From NCBI GenBank assembly GCA_019925105.1, contig JAHGAU010000041.1, positions 124,001 through 188,000 of the forward strand: a DNA stretch of 64,000 bases, given 5' to 3'. Source of the stretch: Niebla homalea (lineage: Eukaryota; Ascomycota; Lecanoromycetes; Lecanorales; Ramalinaceae). Position 1 is the first letter of the stretch, and every line of letters begins with the position of its first letter. Below, one piece after another: positions 1-9,598 of the stretch. A program made the position numbers and the translations under genes. The notes under the pieces were generated by a model. The model worked only from the letters and a program-made list of their open reading frames with translations. It ran no database searches and was not told the origin of the DNA.

Positions 1-1081
1 TCCGGAAATAGAACAGCTGTGCAGGGTAAGAAGAGCCTCAAGTAAGACAAAGTGGGCCGCTAAACATATTGTCGCACCGCAAAGGCGCATCGTTAAAGGT
101 CCATTATGCGTGTTGGATCCGAGGAAATTTACGGAATCAGAGACTGCAAATACCTTGGTGACAAAAACGCTGGCTCCCGATGGATTAGTCAGACGTCTCG
201 TCGGCTAAAAACAAATTGAGCATCATGGCGATGGTGGAGGTCGAGAAGTAGACCCACGGACAACGTCCGATTGAGGTAGGACAAAAGCCCCATCAGATCT
301 CAGCAGATTGCCTTGCAGACGTTATTTCAGGTATAGTAAGCCATTCGAGACTTTCCTCCTCAATGACACTTCCTTCTTTTGCAGCTTCGATGAAGACATT
401 CACCAGGCTTTGGAAGGCATCTTTAGAACGTGACGCTGCATCCGAGCCAAACGCAGCTCGAAAAGGTACGGCAATTCCATAGAACCAACAGCTCAGCCAT
501 GATCAGGGCATCCGGGAGTGGAAGGTTGGTGATGACTATTTCGTCATCGGATTCCAGTGATGCTTGATCCAAGATGGTGAAAAAGGCAACTCCGATCGGA
601 AAAATGATTTATTAATCATCCGCCATTAGCCGAGGGAAATTTGATATGTCAACTCTTTTGCGTCGAAGTAGCACATCACGCGGCTTTATACAAAAGGGAT
701 AATTTTGAGCTCGATGAGGCTATGAGCAAGGGACTTACCCCAGATATTGACAGGCCCAAGCATTTCAAGACTCATCTTTCGATCCCCATGTCTGTTCGAA
801 AACCAGCCTCACACTTCTCAGATTCCAACCGTCAGAATGTATCAATTCGAACTCCATCTCGGGCTAGTAATGATGTTGGAAGATGGCGAAGGCAATCAGC
901 TAGATTTTGCTAATGACCAATGAAAGAATTGTAATCACCAAATGAAACAAATGGAAAGTTGCTTAGGCATGCCGGTCCGTCGGCAGCCGGCCTTACTCTA
1001 GCCTGTTAGGAAGAAACTCTCTTCTTCTTGCTATGCTGACAACCATCCTTCCGTTCTCACCAGCGGACGGAATATGCAACA
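1..1081. other. No supported gene; left flank of the NRPS-like remnant
   Basis: No reading frame here has recognisable domain content. The only frame of note, 641-913 on the plus strand, has no motif or signal peptide and I do not treat it as a gene. The stretch from about 960 to 1080 immediately precedes the first ATG of the NRPS-like remnant and would hold its promoter, but I see no clear TATA element. Confidence 0.5.
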
Positions 1082-3573
1082 ATGACTCCGAACTACGGCC
1101 GTCGATTAATCCTGCCTCTGATAGCTGGACTCGCCGGTGAAGACCCAGACCGGGTGTATTGCTCACTAGCCAAATCCGCCAACATCCACGACGGTTTTAA
1201 CGACATCACGTACGGGCGATTGGCGAACGCAATCAATCGTGTCGTGGGAAGAGAGTCTTCTTAGGCCTGCCTCCATTCCATGCCGCAGGCATTGCTTATG
1301 CTTTAGCGTTTGCCCTTTACTACGATGTCATCCCAGTCATTGCACCCCCAATCCCACTGACAGCTAAGCTGGTGGACAAGATCCATCAGTATGGTGATGT
1401 CCAAGTCAGCGTGGTTGCGCCATCAATGGTTGAAGACCTTGCGAAAGTACCCGGGTACTTTGAGAGGCCGAGCCAGTTGGATTACATCCAGTTTGGTGGT
1501 GGGCATCTTTCCAGGGAGACTGGTGATAAACCATTGCAAAAAGCCTGCCGTCTTATTCTCTTCGGATCCACTGCGTCACTGCTCTTACCTACCGAGATTG
1601 TAGACCCAGAGGAATGGCAGTATTGTTCCTTTAGCCCATGCCTTGGTGTAGAATTCCGTCACCAGATGGAAGATTTGTATGAGATGGTGATGGTCCGCAA
1701 GCTAGGATTGGAAATGTCACAAGGCATCTTCCAGACTTTTCCAGACTTTTCCAGGCCTTCAAGAGTATTCTCTGAAATCTTTATACTCCGCATCCAACCA
1801 AATCTGGGCTGTGGCGCTATCGCAGGGACCGGACTCATCAAGGGGATATGGCCGATCAATAAGCGAGCAATTGAAGGCTGGCTCATGGAAGAATCGCCAA
1901 GGATTTCGTCCTTTTCACGAGCCCCCAGAAGCCCATGGTAAAACCCAAAAAGAACACGATCATCCGGCAAGCGACAGAAGCACTCTACAGGGCTGAGCTC
2001 GATACCCTGTATGCCAGCGGAGCGTCTAATAATAATGCCACGAAGGAAGAAGGGGGATTTGGTAGGATTCTTGAAGGAGCTGGTGGCTGAAGAATTAATG
2101 ACTGATGACGTCGGCGTGCATGAGGATTTCTTCGGCGGGGGTTTGAACTCATTGAAAATCACAAACCTCGTCCGTCAAATCAATGCAGCTGGACATACGA
2201 GCAGCATCAACATACGGAGAATCACCCTTGAAGAGATATACGCCAATCCGACAATAGAGCGGCTTGCAGCAGCAATGAAGCGTTCAGACATCATCTCAGA
2301 GCCCGGGAATGGATCCCTCTCGGTCTACAGAGACCGCGTCGCAGAAATGAGAAGCCTCGCAGCAACATATGCTCAGGACCTTCCGATCAATGCACGCAAG
2401 CCATCTCGCAATGTTGGCAACGATCGTCAAGCCGTGATCCTGACAGGGTCTTCTGGCTCCTTGGGCTCAAACATCCTGGATCTTTTGATCAAGGACGATC
2501 GCGTCAGCCAGATATGGTGTCTGAACAGGCCAAATAAGATACAGGGTCCCGAGCGACAAAGACAGATTATGCGTACCAATGGTCTCACCGCCGATTTCCC
2601 CCCAAAAGTCTCTTTCCTTGAGACCGACCTCTCACTCTCCTACTTCGGCCTCTCTCGCGCCACATACACGGAGCTACTCCAGAATTGCAGCCACATCATT
2701 CATAATGCCTGGGAAGTCAACTTCCTCAAGCCCCTCTCATACTACGAGTCCCACATCTACGGCGTTAGACGACTCGTCGACTTCTGTTCCTCCAGCACCA
2801 TGGGCGCCTCCCTTTTCTACGCGTCAAGCATTGGCTCTTTGACAGGCTGGAACCAGCACGATAATGGTGACTGTCCCGAAGAAATCGTCCATGACTGGAA
2901 CGTCGCGGGACTGTCCGGCTACGCCGAAGGGAAATTAGTGTCCGAACGCTTGCTCGCGGAGGCGGCCATCGTTAGCAACATCAATGTGGGAATCTGTCGT
3001 ATTGGGCAAGTAGGAGGACCGACGCGTCCGCAGGGTAGGTGGAACGTGAAGGAGTGGTTCCCGAGAATCCTGACAAGCTCCGCGTATTTGAATGCGATAC
3101 CTAATACCCTTGGCTCCCTAGAAATGGTGGATTGGCTGCCTTTGGACAAATTGGCGCAGGTTGTGGTCGAACTTTATTTGGATGACCCACACGGGAACCA
3201 CGAGGAGGAGCACGTTGCATCCTGCGATATCTACCATACTTCGAACCCGAAAAGGACCACTTACTCGAAGCTCTTACCAGATATCATGGAGTACATGCCA
3301 AAGCATGTCCGATTAGTGAGCGTGGACGAATGGTTGGCCCTGCTATACAAGTCAGAAAAAAATGATCTAAATCCAGCATTGAAGCTCGTGGACTTCTACA
3401 ATGCAACCCTGAAGCTTAGGGGCGGCGGACCGAATGTCAGGCTAGCAACGACAAAGACAGCTCAAAGGAGTAAGACCATGAGAGAGATTGAGGCTGTGGG
3501 GTCGCAATGGATGAATACGTGGATGCGGCAATGGGGCTTCGTGAGGCGGGATGAAAATGGGCCTCGCCTGTGA
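1082..3573 (+). pseudogene. Decayed NRPS-like adenylate-forming reductase (A-T-R)
   Basis: The family activates a carboxylic acid with ATP (A), loads it on a phosphopantetheine arm (T) and releases it by NADPH reduction (R). An N-terminal A fragment is at 1082-1258. The frame then resumes at the A-domain motif LPPFHAAG (about 1267), so roughly 150-190 residues, including the expected ATP-binding A3 loop, are missing; that size is inferred from the family. From 1730 to 2010 the A-domain C-terminus is split over all three frames: the GIFQTFPD block, an HPTKSGLWRY block about 1785-1830, and a PKKNTIIRQATEALY block about 1937-1985. The rest is open from 2011 to 3573 (520 codons): carrier site GLNSLKI, NAD(P) loop TGSSGSLGS near residue 145, SDR-like YASS and YAEGK. 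Substrate unknown. Confidence 0.85.
2011..3573 (+). CDS. Intact carrier plus thioester-reductase part of the NRPS-like remnant
   Basis: This is the only uninterrupted piece of the NRPS-like locus. The ATG at 2011 is merely the first in frame; no evidence shows it is used as a start. Residues about 20-85 are the acyl-carrier module, with GGLNSLKIT where the usual motif is G-x-D-S-L, so the residue before the phosphopantetheinyl serine is Asn. Residues about 140-400 are the extended SDR-type reductase with TGSSGSLGS, then HNAWEVNF, YASSIGSLTGW and YAEGKLVSERLL. A protein with these two domains but no working A domain could only act on a substrate loaded by another enzyme, so I treat the piece as a remnant that has kept its frame. 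Confidence 0.5.
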   Translation: MPAERLIIMPRRKKGDLVGFLKELVAEELMTDDVGVHEDFFGGGLNSLKITNLVRQINAAGHTSSINIRRITLEEIYANPTIERLAAAMKRSDIISEPGNGSLSVYRDRVAEMRSLAATYAQDLPINARKPSRNVGNDRQAVILTGSSGSLGSNILDLLIKDDRVSQIWCLNRPNKIQGPERQRQIMRTNGLTADFPPKVSFLETDLSLSYFGLSRATYTELLQNCSHIIHNAWEVNFLKPLSYYESHIYGVRRLVDFCSSSTMGASLFYASSIGSLTGWNQHDNGDCPEEIVHDWNVAGLSGYAEGKLVSERLLAEAAIVSNINVGICRIGQVGGPTRPQGRWNVKEWFPRILTSSAYLNAIPNTLGSLEMVDWLPLDKLAQVVVELYLDDPHGNHEEEHVASCDIYHTSNPKRTTYSKLLPDIMEYMPKHVRLVSVDEWLALLYKSEKNDLNPALKLVDFYNATLKLRGGGPNVRLATTKTAQRSKTMREIEAVGSQWMNTWMRQWGFVRRDENGPRL

Positions 3574-4851
3574 AATGACATACCTGAGAATGCATACAAA
3601 GGCGATCGTGGAAGCTGACTCCTCCCGAGCACACTTAGCTAGAAATACTTATAGAAGGCAAGCATAGCCGTGTCAGCTCGTCATAATCCATTGACAGTAC
3701 GCCCAAGGTGCTCTAAATAGCAATATCAGCCCACTAGCGCGTCCACCAACACATCCAGAATCCTTCCGGCGCGGTGTCGTTTCATATACTCAGCCGCAAT
3801 GTTCTAGCGGATCCTACAGCGCGGTTTTGGACGACCAGTCCTTTCAATGCTGACTTGTGTCGATCCCGCACGTCCAAGACCCATGTACTAGAGGATCTCG
3901 CTAATTCCTTGAGGACCTGGCTGCACAACTTCCTACCAACGGAGAGGGGCCTCAACGCGGAGCCAATGCTATCTCAGTGTTGGCAGCCTTGGACCCACAA
4001 CCTAGATGGCTGGTTAGAGTGCCAAAGACGCCCCGGAGCTCCACTTGAGGAATAATCCTATAATGGAGACCCAACTGTAGCTGATGGCGACCCGATTGCA
4101 AGAGGCGTATCATCAGCTGCGATGTCAAATCAACGTCGCATGCAACTCTCAATCCCTTTTTCGGTGAGTATTCTGCACGATCTCTCGCTTCATCCACATC
4201 CATCGCTACAGGGATGTTTCAAAACGGGGTTCGACTTCGCTGTTGCAGCGTTTCCCAAATGCTGCAAAAAGATCTTCTTCCAAATCCTGATTACTGTAAC
4301 GTCTGAACTCATCCGAGGACTCCAAGCAATGATTTCCCTGCTTTCAATAAGATCTACGGGCACGTCTTGTGGCGACGTGGCATGGATTTAGATATGTTGG
4401 GGGGGGCTCCAGACGGCTACTCGTGATAGCGGCACCACGCCACTGCATCGAGAGCCGGGTACCCGAACTTGCAATGCCCAATTCACCACACAGAAGCCTT
4501 CACTGAACGCTCCGCTTGTGATCATGGTCCAGACCCAGACACTAAACACTACGGTTCAGCAAAGCCCAATTGTGCCGAAATTTCCCTGCAACATGTCCTC
4601 ATATACTTCGCACCGATAGAGACCTAGAATTCCGTTGCAAAGCGGCAGCTGCCCATTCTCGCTGCCTTGGAAACGGTTTCCTCACTCTGGATAAATTGCC
4701 AGAGCACTTTCCATCGTACGTCCTGCGTCCAATTCTGCTCAGCGTCCTGCCATCCTCTACTACTGATCGGTTCGGGACTGTCGTCGACATTATCAATCGT
4801 GCCGCCTGGGAGAACTGCCACCTACTCGTCCAACATCTATCCACCGACGCA
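3574..4851. other. No supported gene
   Basis: Only short frames without domain content. A run of eight G residues lies near 4399. Nothing else noted. Confidence 0.5.
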
Positions 4852-5075
4852 ATGGCATCAGTCTTCGTCCATTTCCTTGCTCTCACTGTTCTAGTGACTC
4901 TCTCGACCGCTCTGCCACTTAGTAATGCCTGTCGAATTTCGAATACCAAGCTTCTCACCTGAACAACTCTGCCTTGCAAGGTGAATGCGCCGATGGGGTA
5001 CAGCGCTATTTTGACCTTGCTGTATGTCAACTAACAGCACGAGACTATTGTCGAGCTGCAAAAGTACCCAACTGA
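4852..5075 (+). CDS. Small secreted protein 1 (54 aa, 3 Cys)
   Basis: Two exons, 4852-4921 and 4981-5075, joined across a 59-bp GT-AG intron (GTAATG...TTGCAAG) in phase 1. The unspliced frame would stop about 36 codons in, but splicing gives a clean 54-residue product. Residues 1-20 form a strong signal peptide (MASVFVHFLALTVLVTLSTA, then LPLS), and the short mature part has three cysteines. The size, signal and cysteines suggest a secreted effector-like or cell-surface peptide; no known family is recognised. The branch site CTGAA is weaker than consensus, which is the main doubt. The architecture (70-bp first exon, phase-1 intron just after the signal peptide) is the same as in the gene at 6871. 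Confidence 0.6.
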
Positions 5076-6870
5076 CATTTGATTTTTCCATCATTGACGG
5101 GGACCATTGGAAACCCGCTTCAATAGACGCCATCGAAAATACTCGCATGCGCGAATGTGACAATGGGAGGCATGATGACCGCAAAAGCGATAAACATATG
5201 GGAGTGCTTTGGCAGGGTTGTTCGCTATGGGATCTGCTGTACTGGAACCTGCCTCGGCAAGGCAGTGAAAGGTGGGTGGAATCGACAGGAACCCTTGAAG
5301 ACCCATCTCAAGCTCTAGGGGTGCCTTGTTCAATACTTGATATCTCACGTCTTTTCTACCTTTTTTGCTGGCAATCAGCACTCGATTGTTACCTGTAGAA
5401 TATATATTAGATCATACAAGCGGGTCCGTCCATGCCCTCAAGGTGGTATCGCTCGCCAACCTTTAACCCCCGCAAAAAGTACGAATTGGAGGAAGCTACT
5501 ATGAATAGGGCGAAAACAGTATGCTTAACTCTCGAGAGTAAAGGACGCAAGATGCAAAGCGGCAGCATCGGGAATGCTCGTCAAGCTCTGGGTGTTGTGA
5601 GCTTCACGACTTCTATGGCTGCGATGGAATAGATTATGAGCAACACTGGATCTACTCGAGGAGATGAGCTGCCTCAGGATACTCTCTGGAGCGACATCAG
5701 GGGAAGTCGTTACGGCCTGAGTCTCATAGCTATTGTTCCAAGCTCACTACGTCGACAGCGTCACAAATGCTGCGTCATGATGCTCGGATCGGCGCCTGGA
5801 ACTTACAACATTGCAAAATCATCAAATGGTCTCGAAACGGCATATCACAAAGGAGCCACAACTAAGCTCTCCTAGTCTGGAACGCCGTCTCGGAGGTCCA
5901 GCCTCTAGGAGTAGTGTATGGTGCCAATGCTGCAGATAACGACGACTCTCATCGTCTCCGTCTCATTGGGCCTTGAGTACCAAATCACGCCGAGACGTGC
6001 GTATAAGAAGCCGCCTCCATCTCCTCCTAGTCAGACTCCCTAATCTGCGCACTGCTCACGTCAGGACAATCCCAGTCTGTTCTCGTCGTGCCTACCCCTG
6101 GCCAAGATCTTACCGCCGTAGTATCACGCCCTCTGGCACATGACCTTCCCACCATGAACTTCGATTTGACAAAAATTGTCAGGGTGGTCAAGGTCCTTGT
6201 TGCCTCCCCCGCAGCGGCACCGCCGGTGAATGTCTTGTGCTACTTTGATCCAAGCACGGTGATGAGAAGCGACAGCAAGCAGATGCACTTGCGATGTTGG
6301 GACCATCACGTGGTTTCCACAAGGGTATGGTGGGAGCGTTTGAATGGGGTAGGCAATCAAAATTGTGCAGCGCGGGAAGTTGTAGGTGAGGAGATTTGAC
6401 TACCTTGATTGAGCGTTCAAAGACATGGCGCAGGAGGAGAGAGAACCATTACAAGAAGATGAACAAGGGCAGGGTATCTGTATCAGAAATAAAGATCAAA
6501 CATCCAGTCACTGTAAGAACTCAAGGTTTACTTCTCTAGAGCCCGCACAAGTTGGCAGAATAGAGTGGCTGAATCGGCCAATTGGATGGTACTGTAACGT
6601 CTAGACCACGCAACATAATGGCGAAAACAAGCACAAATGAACTTTGCAGAACACGAGCAGATGGCCTAGGCCTGTGAGGAGGACACATATGAAAACCGTC
6701 AGCGCCTCCAGGCCTTCAGATAACCCTGAGAGACGGATTAGAGTGTACTTTCAGGATCACCATCACGTTCCTTTGCCAATCCAGACTCTCCGATCAAAAC
6801 CCTATTACCAATGCATTGTCAACCTGCTCTTCCACCTCTGTTACCTTCCCATCTCAATTCCTTCCTAAAA
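5076..6870. other. Intergenic, one doubtful small frame
   Basis: Short frames only. A TATAAG element lies at 6002-6007, followed about 150 bp later by an ATG at 6154 (see separate entry). No domain is recognisable in the rest. Confidence 0.4.
6154..6399 (+). CDS. Doubtful 81-aa frame downstream of a TATA element
   Basis: This frame starts MNFDLTKIVRVVKVLVASPAAAPPV, which looks like a signal peptide whose hydrophobic core has been interrupted by charged residues. Three cysteines follow. A TATAAG lies 152 bp upstream, about the same spacing as in the hydrophobin gene at 61038. It could be a decayed relative of the small secreted genes on either side or a chance frame. No splice sites were needed to read it, and no family is recognised. 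Confidence 0.25.
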   Translation: MNFDLTKIVRVVKVLVASPAAAPPVNVLCYFDPSTVMRSDSKQMHLRCWDHHVVSTRVWWERLNGVGNQNCAAREVVGEEI

Positions 6871-7103
6871 ATGCACTTCATCTCCCTTGGTCTACTCATG
6901 ATCAGCGCCCTTCTTACCGTCTCAACGGCCAAGCCAATCCGTAAGCCTCGATAACCCCAATAATCTTCCCCTCACCGAGACCTCCGTACTGACAGTTGGT
7001 ATTCCCATGCGTAGCGGAAGACGAAGGGGGCACGCCCGGCTGCCCCTATTTTCCCGTCAGCAGCGGGGAATATGCGCCCTGCTACCCTTGCAGAGGTTAT
7101 TAA
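6871..7103 (+). CDS. Small secreted protein 2 (52 aa, 3 Cys)
   Basis: Two exons, 6871-6940 and 7015-7103. The intron (74 bp, phase 1) starts GTAAGC, has a CTGAC branch site and ends GCGTAG. Exon 1 encodes MHFISLGLLMISALLTVSTA followed by KPI, a clear signal peptide. Exon 2 encodes a short acidic then Gly/Pro/Tyr/Cys-rich tail with a C-x12-C-x2-C spacing. Without the intron the frame stops after MHFISLGLLMISALLTVSTA-KPIRKPR, so splicing decides the product. Exon 1 is exactly 70 bp, as in the gene at 4852, and the signal peptides share a leucine-rich core ending STA. Probably secreted; role unknown, effector-like by size and composition only. Confidence 0.65.
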
Positions 7104-8630
7104 ATCAATCAGTATGCTCGCAGGGAGTTCGACTCGATCTCGCTGTTATGTCAGTAAATGCTGATGGCTGATATTTGACAAGTGAGTGATGGAGTATGAA
7201 AGGCTGGTCATGTGGGTCTCCTGATGACCGAAGGTGATGCAGTTCCTGTGCTGGGTTGAATTTGGATGCGGTGAAAGATTGACTTGACATCAGGCAAGAT
7301 CTATCGCGCGAAGGTGGATGAGAGAATGGTCGGTAGAAGGGTGTTCGAGAGCCGACACTATGTTCTTTCGATCTCCTGTATGTATCAATCGCAATCGAGG
7401 GCTACCTTTCCCAATAAGAATCAAGCTTGTGAACCTGCTAACCAAAGTACACCATCTATGCAAGATGAGCTTTGTCTTTGGCAACGTTTGCAAGCTGGGA
7501 GTTGTCACACTGGCCCGAGTTGGAAAGCCATCGAAGGGTTATGTCAAGCTTTACCATTCCTCTCAATTGTCCCAAAGGTAAAACGGTACTGCCATACGTA
7601 TTCAATGTTTCCGATGGCTTTTGGTTTTGAACCACATCACTCCATGAACGGGATATGGCGTGATACGGGCTCACACTTGAGCTTCCTGCAGTGCATTGGT
7701 GTCAGCATAGCTACAGCCGTCCCAAGTCGGTCATCAAAGTTTTGCCACGGATGGAAAAACCAACGTTGAGAATTGGAGAGATCACCTACAACCTGATCCC
7801 CGACACATTGCACGAAAAAATACTTCCCGGAAGATGGGTTGCATCGTTTTCAAAGTGTCCGGGGTAACACCCAGTAAATCCTTCCTCTAGTCAGTTTGAA
7901 TTAGGCCGAAAAGCAGGAATCGCTCATACATGTTGGTGTATCGATTTCCACACTTGGATATCCAAATACTAGCCAAGGATTAATACCAAAGCCTCGAGCG
8001 CTATCTCACCGATGGACGAAAGAGAAGCGTTGTTGATGTTTGCGAATCACGGCTTTTTGGCAGAGGTCGTGACAATTGGAGGGACTTCACTGTCTTCCTC
8101 AAGGCACCGAGATGTTAAACGGTCATATGATACGCTCTCAAGCTCTCGCAGACGCATAATCTCTCCAAGTAGGCTCGTGAGCCAGGGTCTCGCGCCTAAT
8201 GCATAAAAATTACTGATGGAGCCCATCAGCAACGATCGAGATTGAATGCCAGACTGGTTGTCATGAAGAATTGTAATGCACACAAGACCCTACATCATGA
8301 CCAGGAGTACATGAGCATCGCAAATCTTGTGATTGGAGGCGCATCGTGGCATCGTAACCTTTTGCGTGGTTAATGGAACATTCGTCGGGTGGGCGCCTCC
8401 ACGTCGAGGAGAATTGACTCCAAGACAGAGTTCCAAATCACTCGTCAAGCCGAATTAATCCGACGCACCTGGAATATTCCGAGTTCATGTAATTGAGGTT
8501 GTAAGAACAAGTTATCCACAGCACTTCAGCCCTCCGAAACTTCACCAGACTTTTGCAGTCATTGAGATACTCAGATCCTAGTCTAAGCTGTAGTTTCGCG
8601 ACACTGCTTGACAAGCCTTCAGGCACCATC
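7104..8630. other. No supported gene
   Basis: Several frames of 60-160 codons overlap on both strands here without domain, signal peptide or splice support. I see nothing else. Confidence 0.5.
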
Positions 8631-9265
8631 ATGATGTTGATGACAATATTTTCTTTCGGTCTCATTCTGAGCCTTGCGACTGCTCTTCCTTGGGTTCTGA
8701 GCAATGTAGCAAATGCCTCGTTGGCAAACACCACATCAAAATTGTATGGACTGACATTTGCCACACATCAACTCCAGATGGTCAATACTGACTCCGACGC
8801 AGCACAAGGAGCATGAGCAAACCCAGGTACACAGTACCTCTGCTTACATTCGAATACCTCATCAACACAAGGACGGCCGGGCGATCGGGCAGGATCATAC
8901 CTAAGTTGGCTCGCGAATGGGGAATCCACCAGAGCCTCCAAATAGAATATATGTATTTCCTCGGTTACGTGCAAGCTGGAGACCGTGCCCCTGAGAACAG
9001 CAATGAACGGCGTTGCATGTTGCACTCGTCAGCCGGCATGATTTGGATGCACATTGGGTATTTCGGACATGCTGACGCTATCACCTGGGAGACTTCGGGG
9101 GACATCTGGACGGGAATTGCTGACGCAGTCTCACCGCCTCATGATTTCGATTGGGACACCGATGTGCTGGTGAGGAGTGGGGATGATGAAGGTCCGGTCA
9201 CTCGGTTCAGTCAATTTGGACATGAGTCAACGCCTGATGTCACTAGTGCGGTCAGCGCAACCTGA
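8631..9265 (+). CDS. Secreted protein 3 (189 aa), unknown family
   Basis: Exon 1 is 8631-8743 and exon 2 is 8809-9265. The 65-bp intron begins GTATGG, has a branch site ATACTGAC 17 nt before the acceptor ACAAG, and joins the two frames in phase 2. Exon 1 starts with a signal peptide (MMLMTIFSFGLILSLATA, then LPW) and has Asn-x-Ser/Thr sites (NAS, NTT). Exon 2 encodes about 150 residues with many Trp, Tyr, His and Asp and a single cysteine (ERRCML). I do not recognise the fold. Unspliced, the signal peptide frame runs to a stop at 8816, overlapping the downstream ATG at 8813. The in-frame ATG at 8553 would put 26 residues before the signal peptide and is less likely as start. Confidence 0.55.
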
Positions 9266-9598
9266 ATCCAGGTTTTCCAAGACCCATCATCCCAGCATTA
9301 AGTGCCAAGGAGCGAAGAATCTGCGAAGGGAGAAAGAAGAATGAGGGAAAAAGCAAAAATATTTTCCATAAGGAACGACGAGTATTGCATTGAGCTATGA
9401 CCCTTCGAGACTAGTGCTCTTGCCCTGTATTGTTCAAGGTTGCCTCGTTGCATCCCTTTCGGACGACGTTTCTTCTTATCTTCGAGTCTGTCAGCCCGTC
9501 GACATTGTTCAGAAGACCCATTCATCGAAGCACCGCAAGTCCAAGGTCCGTTAGCCCTAAAGTTCTGGTGAGCTGGTTGATAGACTGTCGTCGTGACG
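9266..9598. other. Upstream region of the STAND gene
   Basis: Short intergenic stretch between the secreted-protein gene and the STAND gene. No TATA element is obvious. The frame preceding the STAND ATG is open for two more codons (GTG ACG) but has no earlier ATG. Confidence 0.4.

Noticed and set aside
1391..1603. A 70-codon frame inside the A-domain remnant.
   Set aside because: The overlapping frame encodes the recognisable adenylation domain; this one is its shadow.
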